38,745 bases of DNA from positions 1-38,745 of the forward strand of contig CAZJJK010000018.1 in the NCBI GenBank assembly GCA_964546285.1. Reading direction: 5' to 3'. Under the pieces are notes generated by a model. The model was not told the DNA's origin and did not search any database. It worked only from the letters and a program-made list of their open reading frames with translations. The position numbers were made by a program, and so were the translations under genes. Source of the DNA: CAZJJK01 sp964546285. GTDB lineage: Bacteria; Spirochaetota; Spirochaetia; Treponematales; Breznakiellaceae. How positions within the stretch are numbered: position 1 is the stretch's first letter; every line of letters begins with the position of its first letter. Below are positions 17,727 through 24,245 of this stretch, one piece after another.

Positions 17727-18541
17727 TGATCTGCGCTCCTTTTCTCAAATTCTTGATCAATCGTTTTTTTCATAAAGCCGAAGAAAGCGTCCACTCGGCC
17801 AATTAGAGAGGTCTCAAGCCGATCGCGTATCAAACCAAAAAAATCGAAGGCTTTAAAGGCGCCGACGCCATAAAAAACGATATGCCCCGTATATTCATAA
17901 GCGTAGAGCAGCCAGAGCATATTACCGATTCCAACGGCGCTAATCCCGCCATAATAGACCAGCGGTTCCAAATTGGCCGCCTTGAAAAAAACGCTGTTTT
18001 GGCCGGCGGCCGCGTTAAAAGCATAATCATAACGAGCGCGATACGCGTCAAAGGGCTCCATGTGTTGCAGCGTTTGAATAAACCCGCCGCTTGAACCAAG
18101 TTCTTGTCGCTCAATATCCATACGGTCAAAAAGGTCATAAAAGGTATTTTGCCGTTTTGAGTAATAGGGAATACCGATGAATTCTTTCACATCGATAAGT
18201 GAAGCAGCTAGATTATCCAAGGTTTTTTCTTCAGCGGGTATAAGGGCAATGACCTCTGAAAGATAGTTTGGGTTTAAAACGCTTATATCATGACGCAATG
18301 TATCGGCTAGTTCGCCTGGCGCGATTAAAGCAATTTCGTGGCGGTTTCTTACCGGTCGAACAAGGGCTTGGCCGCTTTCTAAAATGGCTATATCCGCCTG
18401 ACTGATATTTTTCAAACCAGCTGCGGTAAGGTCGATAGCGGCGGCCCGCGGCAAAGTCATTAAGGGCATTAAGAAACAGAGTATCGGTAATACATAAGCC
18501 TTTAGCATGGAACGGCGGTAAAAAATACGGTTCGCTTTCAA
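17723..18541 (-). CDS. Exported membrane-associated protein of unknown function (possible DUF6675 family)
   Basis: I do not recognise a function. The 272-aa product starts with basic residues and a hydrophobic stretch ending PRAAAIDLT, a plausible signal peptide cleaved after AAA. The middle part is polar; two hydrophobic stretches near the C-terminus (YYGGISAVGIGNMLWLLYAY and HIVFYGVGAFKAFDFFGLI) could be membrane-facing. The C-terminus is charged. It is sandwiched by 4-nt overlaps between the Omp85-like gene (TTGA) and gmd (ATGA), so translation of the three is tied together. Start is TTG 18541; ATG 18508 would also keep the signal sequence. It resembles spirochaete DUF6675 proteins from memory, unverified. 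Confidence 0.6.
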   Translation of the reverse strand: MKANRIFYRRSMLKAYVLPILCFLMPLMTLPRAAAIDLTAAGLKNISQADIAILESGQALVRPVRNRHEIALIAPGELADTLRHDISVLNPNYLSEVIALIPAEEKTLDNLAASLIDVKEFIGIPYYSKRQNTFYDLFDRMDIERQELGSSGGFIQTLQHMEPFDAYRARYDYAFNAAAGQNSVFFKAANLEPLVYYGGISAVGIGNMLWLLYAYEYTGHIVFYGVGAFKAFDFFGLIRDRLETSLIGRVDAFFGFMKKTIDQEFEKRSADQ

Positions 18542-20037
18542 TAATGCAACCCTACGCCAAAGAATAATTCGAATGGGGAATAATCGTCATACGTCGCCTC
18601 ATCAAGCATTTTGCCTGATAAAACATGGCGTAGATCGACGCCGACGCTGGCCCGAACGATAAAACTACGCATCCGTTTTGGAAAAACTAAAAATTCAAGA
18701 CCGCCCGATGCCCATGTCGCGCCGGCGTTAAGGCTGGAGCCGGCCGTAGGCAGGTAATACGCGGTTTCGATAAAGGGCGACGCCTGAAGCTCAAAATCTA
18801 GCCAATCGTATTTAATAATGGCATGAGTCGGAAAATCGAATAATTTAACAGGGAAATCCACATTGAGTGTGATACCGGCGTCGCCGCTTACGCGATTATT
18901 CACAATACCGCGAAGATTGCCGCCCATGCCGGTGCGCGGGCCGCCAGTAAGGCGCTTAAACGCTTCCAGTCTGATCTTTGTTGAAAAATACTCTCCCGCC
19001 GGCAAAAAGGCCGATAGCGAAAGATCAGCGTCAGCTATCCAAGAGCCATCGCGCTGAAAAAAGGTATTGGAATTGGAAAGGGACGCTTCAAGGCCGCGTT
19101 TCATGTTTCCTATCCAATCAGCCCGCCCCCAACCAAAACGTTGGGCTAATGTAATGATATAGCCGCGGCGGTCTTCTCTAACAGGACCATCCGGTTTCCA
19201 GGCTAAATTGATGTTGGCTGAAGGATAATAGAAAAGCTCGCCAAGGCCAAGAAGATTTGGGCTCAACGCGATAGCGGAATTAAGCCCAAAGCCGGTAGAA
19301 AGAAAATACGGATCAACATCAAAGGAAACGCCGTCAGGGTTAGTGGCTATGGATTGTGAAACGCTGGCGCTTAAAGGAAAGCCCCAGCCAGCATAGCTAA
19401 CTGAATAACTTAAGGAACTTATGTTTCTAATTGGTGATTGATCGGGATATATATTGAGTTCTTGGTTAATGGAAATATTAGAATACAGCTCACCCATGAC
19501 TATTGGGTAATCGAAGGAAATAGACGTTCCATAACCGACTTTCCCTTTTTCCGTCACGCGGTAATCAAGATCAAGGCGAAGGGCTTGCATCGAACCTAAA
19601 AAATTATAGTCGCGGCCACGGATGCTAAGAAGCAATCCTGTATTGGTATCGTATCTTGGATAGGGTAGGGCGATTAGATTCCAGGTGTCTTCAACAGTAA
19701 AAATAACCACGATATCGTAAGCATTATCGGTGGAGCTTATTTCATAGCTCACTTCCACCGTTTCTAGGACCCGTTCGTTTAAGAGCACTTGACGACGTTC
19801 AGCCAAAAACGAGATCAATTCGTCCTCGGATGCAAAACGGCTTCCTATATAGATGGCCGCTTTTCGCCTCAGTACATGTTCTAAGGTAATGCCCTTAATA
19901 TCAAAACGTACATCTTGAATGATATAGGCTATATCCGCATCAGCCACGGACTCGTTTGGCGAATCCGCTGTAGTCTCCGCGTATAGGAAGCTTGATAAAC
20001 AGAAGACGATAAAAATAGGTAAAAATTTAGCTTTCAA
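18538..20037 (-). CDS. Omp85-like outer-membrane barrel with one POTRA domain
   Basis: A 499-aa exported protein. Residues 1-21 are a signal peptide (PIFIVFCLSSFLYAET). Residues about 40-115 form one POTRA-like unit: VRFDIKGITLEHVLRRKAAI, a long helix region with LAERRQVLLNERVLETVEVSYE, and YDIVVIFTVEDTW. The rest is alternating hydrophobic beta strands, ending ELFFGVGLHY, an aromatic-terminated strand like a beta-signal. It is shorter than BamA (about 800 aa, five POTRAs) and resembles surface-antigen proteins with few POTRAs. TTG 20037 has GGAG 10 nt upstream. First gene of the glycan operon, it may serve the OM step of glycan export. Confidence 0.75.
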   Translation of the reverse strand: MKAKFLPIFIVFCLSSFLYAETTADSPNESVADADIAYIIQDVRFDIKGITLEHVLRRKAAIYIGSRFASEDELISFLAERRQVLLNERVLETVEVSYEISSTDNAYDIVVIFTVEDTWNLIALPYPRYDTNTGLLLSIRGRDYNFLGSMQALRLDLDYRVTEKGKVGYGTSISFDYPIVMGELYSNISINQELNIYPDQSPIRNISSLSYSVSYAGWGFPLSASVSQSIATNPDGVSFDVDPYFLSTGFGLNSAIALSPNLLGLGELFYYPSANINLAWKPDGPVREDRRGYIITLAQRFGWGRADWIGNMKRGLEASLSNSNTFFQRDGSWIADADLSLSAFLPAGEYFSTKIRLEAFKRLTGGPRTGMGGNLRGIVNNRVSGDAGITLNVDFPVKLFDFPTHAIIKYDWLDFELQASPFIETAYYLPTAGSSLNAGATWASGGLEFLVFPKRMRSFIVRASVGVDLRHVLSGKMLDEATYDDYSPFELFFGVGLHY

Positions 20038-20181
20038 GTATCTTTAACTCCAAAATTTTCATGGAAACAGCGTGTTTTCGCGTTAAATTCTCGCGGTTTT
20101 TATAAAGTATTATTTATTTTGACAATACAAATACCGCGCTTTCAAAAGCCCCGGACTCTTAACATCCCTTCTTCAGTGAAA
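20038..20181 (-). promoter_or_regulatory. Intergenic region with probable promoter of the glycan operon
   Basis: On the minus strand TTGTCA (20125-20120) is followed by TAAAAA (20102-20097) at 17 nt or TATAAA (20104-20099) at 15 nt, in an AT-rich stretch. This would drive the Omp85-like gene and the operon to 1. No rho-independent terminator for aroB is visible, so read-through from aroB is also possible. Confidence 0.45.
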
Positions 20182-21300
20182 TTATAAAGTCTCGGCGACA
20201 AGCCCACTATCGACATCTGATAAAATAACGCTGTCATCATTTGGTAACACAAAACGCCATGAAGAGGCGCTGCGTTTTTTGTCGCCAGCCATAGCGCTTA
20301 AGAGCATTTGGCGCGCCGCTTCTCTATCGCCTTTGATAAGGCAGGCGGGGTGAACAGCCTCTACGCAATACCCAAAGGCGGCTAGGAGGTCAATAATTAA
20401 GTCAGCCCGTGAATCGCCAATTATTCCTAATTTTCGGCTTAAGGAGACAGCCCGCGCTATTCCCCAAGCTACAGCTTCCCCGTGCGATAAAACGCCTAAA
20501 CCGGCTACGGTTTCTAGAGCGTGGCCATAGCTATGGCCAAGATTCAGTAAGGCGCGTCTGCCGTTTCGCTCCTCAGGATCACTTTCCACTATCGCGGCTT
20601 TTACGGCAATAGCTTTGGCGATCATGTCGTGTGATGGAATTAAGCTTTCAGAGCCGGTCGCCGTTTGGTTTCTTACTGATTCGGCTTGACGCGCCAAAAG
20701 CGATAATAGCTGATCATCGCCAATAATTGCCGTCTTGATCAATTCAGCCAGGCCGGACAAGCATTCGCGTCGAGGCAGACTGCTTGATACTGACGAATCG
20801 ATGACGATATAGTCCGCTGGACGAAACGAGCCGACTAGATTTTTTAAGTTAAAAAGATCAATACCGGTCTTGCCACCAAGCGCGGCGTCAACCATAGCTA
20901 ATATAGTGGTCGGTGCTAGCCATAAGGCTATGCCTCTCATATAAATGGAAGCCGCGAAAGCCGCTAGGTCGGTTACGACGCCGCCGCCTATCCCGATAAT
21001 AAGTCCATCACGGCTTAATCCCGCTTTTCTGGCCGCGGCGATTATTTTTTCTATGGTTAACCAGTTTTTGGCGACCTCTCCCTGTGGAATACAAACCATT
21101 GGCGGCATAGGGGAAGCTGTCCCAAAATACCGAGGAGCTAAGCGCGCGGTATATTCATCCGCGACAAGCAGACAAGTCCTGTCCGCGAAGCCTGGGTCAA
21201 TGCGCCAAAAGGGCAAGAGATCGGATGATATCGCTATAGAGGAATGGTAATTCCCAAAAAGATAAGACTTTATTTCAAATTCGCTTTTATCGCTTTTCAT
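20182..21300 (-). CDS. aroB: 3-dehydroquinate synthase
   Basis: Second enzyme of the shikimate pathway, converting DAHP to 3-dehydroquinate; cytoplasmic, NAD- and metal-dependent. 372 aa, in range. Visible: IGIGGGVVTDLAAFAASIYMRG (NAD-binding), PTTILAMVDAALGGKTGI, KNLVGSFRPADY, GLAELIKTAII (metal Glu and catalytic Lys), LLNLGHSYGHALE (metal His) and DKKRSASSWRFVLP. The usual VDSS is VDAA here. It shares a 4-nt ATGA overlap with a MarR_EPS-like regulator rather than with other aro genes, an unusual partner. Related sugar-phosphate cyclases exist, but the motifs fit AroB best. Confidence 0.88.
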   Translation of the reverse strand: MKSDKSEFEIKSYLFGNYHSSIAISSDLLPFWRIDPGFADRTCLLVADEYTARLAPRYFGTASPMPPMVCIPQGEVAKNWLTIEKIIAAARKAGLSRDGLIIGIGGGVVTDLAAFAASIYMRGIALWLAPTTILAMVDAALGGKTGIDLFNLKNLVGSFRPADYIVIDSSVSSSLPRRECLSGLAELIKTAIIGDDQLLSLLARQAESVRNQTATGSESLIPSHDMIAKAIAVKAAIVESDPEERNGRRALLNLGHSYGHALETVAGLGVLSHGEAVAWGIARAVSLSRKLGIIGDSRADLIIDLLAAFGYCVEAVHPACLIKGDREAARQMLLSAMAGDKKRSASSWRFVLPNDDSVILSDVDSGLVAETL

Positions 21301-21854
21301 AAACCGCCATATAAAATTGATGTGAGATAAAAAACATCATCGGTATTTACTTTTAGCGCCGTTTCTTCCGCGAATACCCAAAACACGTCTTTTTGAGCTG
21401 TTATATCAGTTTCCTTAAAATCATGTGTACCCTCGTAGGCCAAACCATAATGCGCGCAAGCATGTTCAACGATAAAATCCAAGTCGCTACCGCCAATCAG
21501 CTTGACAGCGACTTTACCGCGCTTTTTTGCTTCCGCGATAGCTTCCTCAATTTTATACCGGTAATAAACCACATTCTTAATGGTCCGTTTGACATAGCGG
21601 TAGCTGCGGTGGGCTATTTCGTTTACGCCATCTGGAGTGACGGCGTAATGAATATTCCGGCTATTCAGTCTACGAATAACGATTAAGCCTTTTTGGGCGA
21701 GACGCTTCAGTATGGCATTTGTCATTCCTAAAGACGCGCCAACAATATCGGCTAAATCCCGCTGTTTTGGGGCGGGATAGTCATGTGAGGAATATAAGGT
21801 TTCCAGGATGGCTAGTTCAATACTTTCCTGGTCAATTTGGTTTTGTCGATTCAT
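21297..21854 (-). CDS. Winged-helix regulator, MarR_EPS-like, with extra C-terminal domain
   Basis: A 185-aa protein from ATG 21854. Residues about 8-85 are a winged helix: ILETLYSSHDYPAPKQRDLADIVGASLGMTNAILKRLAQKGLI then VTPDGVNEIAHRSYRYVKRT, matching my memory of the EPS-associated MarR regulators (TIGR04176). Residues about 95-185 form a separate alpha/beta domain (VAVKLIGGSDLDFIVEHACAHYG and DVFWVFAEE) that I cannot assign; it could sense a ligand. The frame is open upstream to a TTG at 21977 inside an inverted repeat, so ATG 21854 is preferred although its ribosome site is poor. Coupled to aroB. Confidence 0.7.
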   Translation of the reverse strand: MNRQNQIDQESIELAILETLYSSHDYPAPKQRDLADIVGASLGMTNAILKRLAQKGLIVIRRLNSRNIHYAVTPDGVNEIAHRSYRYVKRTIKNVVYYRYKIEEAIAEAKKRGKVAVKLIGGSDLDFIVEHACAHYGLAYEGTHDFKETDITAQKDVFWVFAEETALKVNTDDVFYLTSILYGGL

Positions 21855-21964
21855 AGGAAGGAAACGCCGTTCCGCCGGCGCCAGAAAAGGCGCGGTAAAA
21901 ACGAAAAGAGCGAATGAATTATTCGCCGTAGCGGACGCGGCCGAAACGCGCTGTCCGTCAACGA

Positions 21965-21993
21965 ATAAGTTGTTCAATCAGTGAACAACTTAT
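21965..21993. promoter_or_regulatory. Perfect 12-bp inverted repeat, candidate operator
   Basis: ATAAGTTGTTCA and its exact reverse complement TGAACAACTTAT are separated by ATCAG, so the site spans 29 bp. It lies between the divergent MarR_EPS-like gene and the small basic gene. There is no T tract for a terminator, so a dimeric regulator, most likely the adjacent one, is the natural candidate ligand. Inferred, not shown. Confidence 0.6.
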
Positions 21994-22073
21994 CACACTT
22001 GTTTTGCATTTACAAGCATAATAGCTAAAGCGCCATAGAGATTTGCCCAGTACAGGAGATAAGGAGAAAGCCG

Positions 22074-22256
22074 GTGAAAATATCGGGTTTATGGAAAACG
22101 GCGGTCTATATGCGAGAGTCTGGCTATTCATTAAACAGTATTCGCGCATTAACGGGGAAAGCGGTTAAAAACAGGCTAAAGCGGTCTAATAACAACAGCA
22201 AAAGCGGATATCGGAGTTGCGAGAAACAAAAGAAAGAATTTGCGACACGTTTATAA
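22074..22256 (+). CDS. Small basic protein of unknown function
   Basis: A 60-aa ORF starting at GTG 22074. Upstream is aggagataaggag, two Shine-Dalgarno-like motifs, the nearer AAGGAG being about 7 nt before the GTG, much better than at most genes here. The product is rich in Lys, Arg and Asn (for example KNRLKRSNNNSKSGYR), with an N-terminal amphipathic-looking segment LWKTAVYMRESGYSLNSIRAL. No known family recognised. It could be a nucleic-acid-binding or leader-type protein. It is 51 nt upstream of the cNMP-binding protein gene and may be co-transcribed. Confidence 0.45.
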   Translation: MKISGLWKTAVYMRESGYSLNSIRALTGKAVKNRLKRSNNNSKSGYRSCEKQKKEFATRL

Positions 22257-22307
22257 AAAATATTTTTTATCAGAGCGGCGCTATTCAAAAGGTGATATAG
22301 TACTTTC

Positions 22308-22946
22308 ATGCATTTACGTCGCGATGTATATGAACGGAATGTGATACAAGTGTTTGAAAACCAGGTCGTCTTTACTGAAGGCGAGACTGGGAAAGCTATG
22401 TATGTCATTATTGACGGCGAAGTTGAAATCATCAAGAAAACATCTTCGCTTAGCTCAAAAACACTGACCACCTTAAAGCGCGGTGATGTCTTTGGCGAAA
22501 TGGCTTTGATAGATTCGTTACCGCGTTCAGCGTCCGCCATAGTTAAAAAAGCGGGTAGGCTTCTTGTTATGGATCAAAACTTGTTTTTTACTTTAGCTAA
22601 AAATAACGCCGATTTCGCCTTTAAAATGATTAAGGTATTATCCGACCGAATTAGAAGATCCAATGAGCAAATCAGCAAATTGGCGTCAGAGAATAGAGAT
22701 GTTAGAACACTTAAAGGATTGGCGGAATTCGCGGGAGAATATGGCCGTTCAAGCATACACGGATTGAGGGTGGAAAAGGCCGCGTTTACAGAATGGGCGG
22801 AGCGCCATTTAGGCTTACCGGCTTCGGAAATACAAGCCTCGCTAAACGCCTTGATAGCGAAACGGACTGTTGTTCCAGGCGCTCTGCCCGCCGAACTGAT
22901 TCTGCCTCGCCGCGTTAGTGACGATCCAGCCAATAAAGCTCAATAG
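22308..22946 (+). CDS. Cyclic-nucleotide-binding (Crp-like) regulator
   Basis: A 212-aa protein. Residues about 10-120 are a cyclic-nucleotide-binding beta roll: ENQVVFTEGETGKAMYVIIDGEVEI, then the phosphate-binding cassette GEMALIDSLPRSASA (63-77), which keeps the Glu and Arg used to bind the cNMP phosphate and ribose. A helix (FFTLAKNNADFAFKMIKVLSDRI) follows. The C-terminal 75 residues do not show a clear Crp helix-turn-helix, so it may act through protein contacts or a divergent DNA-binding domain. It ends 7 nt inside the convergent flavoprotein gene; no terminator is visible. Confidence 0.75.
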   Translation: MHLRRDVYERNVIQVFENQVVFTEGETGKAMYVIIDGEVEIIKKTSSLSSKTLTTLKRGDVFGEMALIDSLPRSASAIVKKAGRLLVMDQNLFFTLAKNNADFAFKMIKVLSDRIRRSNEQISKLASENRDVRTLKGLAEFAGEYGRSSIHGLRVEKAAFTEWAERHLGLPASEIQASLNALIAKRTVVPGALPAELILPRRVSDDPANKAQ

Positions 22947-23776
22947 GGCGAGAGTGTAAGGGCTTGTTCAATATATTCTAACAGCTGCTTGCCAAGTTCA
23001 GGCGGCGGGTATTCGTCTACAAACAGCTTATCTCGACATCGGTCTAAAAAAAACAGACGTTCTCGGCGATTAAGCGGTAGCGTTTTGCCAACGAGACTGT
23101 TTTCCAAATCGCGATCACGTAAAAGTCGTTCTCCAGCGAAGACCAGCCTGATATCTTCCGCTATGTTCTTTGAGCACCGAGCTAGATAACAGAAACTGGA
23201 ACTAGCCGCGGCGCGCCGTGGGCTTTCCAGTCTAGCTTGCAGCGAAATACTCCACATTTCAAGCGGAATTCTAACGCGAATCATCAACTCTTGGTTTTGG
23301 AGCGGAGGCGAACCGAGCGCTGGAGCTAAACGGTTAATGTTTACCCAACGCGAGCCTGAAGCTGTTCTTAACTCTGTCACCGCGTCAAGGGCGCTCAGTA
23401 CGGCAAAACAACCCATACAGCGTTTTGAATAGCATAAATTCCCGCCCAAGGTGGCCATATTTCTAATTTGAGGGTTTCCAATAGTAAGGATTGCCGAGGA
23501 TAAAGCCGATGGAACGGCCTTTCCAAGACCAAGAACGCTACCCAAGCTTACCATAGAGCCAATGTCAAGAAAGCGTTCGGTCCGTGAGACCTTTCTAAGC
23601 TCATCAATGCGGCTTAAGGAAATAAGGTTTTTAGGGAGGCGTAAAAGCCTCTGCCCTTGACCAAGCAGAAGCGTGGTGCCTCCGGCATAGGGTATCGCGT
23701 CCGGGAACCGAGCCCAAGCGACAAAGAGGTCTGATAGGGAGGATGGCGTGAATACTTGATTAAACACTGCGTCCAT
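22940..23776 (-). CDS. FAD-binding subunit of a molybdenum-hydroxylase-like enzyme
   Basis: A 278-aa homologue of the FAD subunit (CoxM/XdhB) of the xanthine dehydrogenase family. PYAGGTTLLLGQ (AGGTT 31-35) and TIGNPQIRNMATLGGNL (98-114) bind FAD; residues 200-278 correspond to the CO_deh_flav_C domain. Where relatives usually have ASPAAD there is CYSKRCMGC (Cys115, Cys120, Cys123). ATG 23776 overlaps the upstream Fe-S gene by 17 nt; the frame stays open upstream to 23863, but that part does not look like the family. It would pass electrons from the Fe-S subunit to NAD+ or another acceptor. Confidence 0.8.
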   Translation of the reverse strand: MDAVFNQVFTPSSLSDLFVAWARFPDAIPYAGGTTLLLGQGQRLLRLPKNLISLSRIDELRKVSRTERFLDIGSMVSLGSVLGLGKAVPSALSSAILTIGNPQIRNMATLGGNLCYSKRCMGCFAVLSALDAVTELRTASGSRWVNINRLAPALGSPPLQNQELMIRVRIPLEMWSISLQARLESPRRAAASSSFCYLARCSKNIAEDIRLVFAGERLLRDRDLENSLVGKTLPLNRRERLFFLDRCRDKLFVDEYPPPELGKQLLEYIEQALTLSPY

Positions 23777-24245
23777 ATAATCGATTTTGGCGTATACGCG
23801 CGGCGCTTGAAACGCCCGCGACAAGGGCCGCTGAGTCAGTGCAGCGACATAAAACTCCCTCAAAAGCCGCCAGGATATGTTGACGATCGGGTTCTAGCTC
23901 TTTGCTTAAAAGAGCTTCGGCGGCGAAGTATTTCGCCGCGTCACAATATCCGCAAGTCTCTACGCCTTCCCGCGCGAAGCCTAGAGCGATATCCTGGTAT
24001 TCATTTGTTTGCGCGAAGGCTTCCAACGTAATCACTTCGCCTCCTCTAACGCGGAAAGCTGGTATAAGACAGGAGGCGACAACTTTGCCATTAAAAATTA
24101 CCGAACAAGCGCCGCAGCGTCCAAGTCGGCAGCCAGCTCTTGTCGCGAGCAGATGGAAATCATCTCGGAGTATATCAACTAAACGCCGATCGGCGCCGCT
24201 TTGGATGACAACGTCTTCACCGTTTAGAATAAAACCGATGGTCAT
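23760..24245 (-). CDS. [2Fe-2S] subunit of a molybdenum-hydroxylase-like enzyme
   Basis: A 161-aa CoxS/XdhC-type protein. The plant-ferredoxin-like N-terminus carries Cys39, Cys44, Cys47 and Cys59 (GCRLGRCGACS ... SC), and the alpha-helical domain carries Cys98, Cys101, Cys133 and Cys135 with the classic C-x2-C-x31-C-x-C spacing, so both clusters should form. The Gln usually before the second-cluster cysteine (QCGYCTPG), which touches the molybdopterin, is Thr here (TCGYCDAA). A very good ribosome site (AAGGAGGA) and an ATGA overlap couple it to the large subunit gene. Confidence 0.88.
   Translation of the reverse strand: MTIGFILNGEDVVIQSGADRRLVDILRDDFHLLATRAGCRLGRCGACSVIFNGKVVASCLIPAFRVRGGEVITLEAFAQTNEYQDIALGFAREGVETCGYCDAAKYFAAEALLSKELEPDRQHILAAFEGVLCRCTDSAALVAGVSSAARIRQNRLYGRSV

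Noticed and set aside
20027..20062. 11-codon upstream frame overlapping the Omp85-like start
   Set aside because: No ribosome site; short frames of this size are expected by chance in an AT-rich region.
21958..22149. 63-aa minus-strand frame across the palindrome
   Set aside because: Opposite the small basic gene, with no ribosome site; covers the palindrome and start region.
22124..22540. 138-aa minus-strand frame
   Set aside because: Shadow of the cNMP-binding gene, which has a clear domain.
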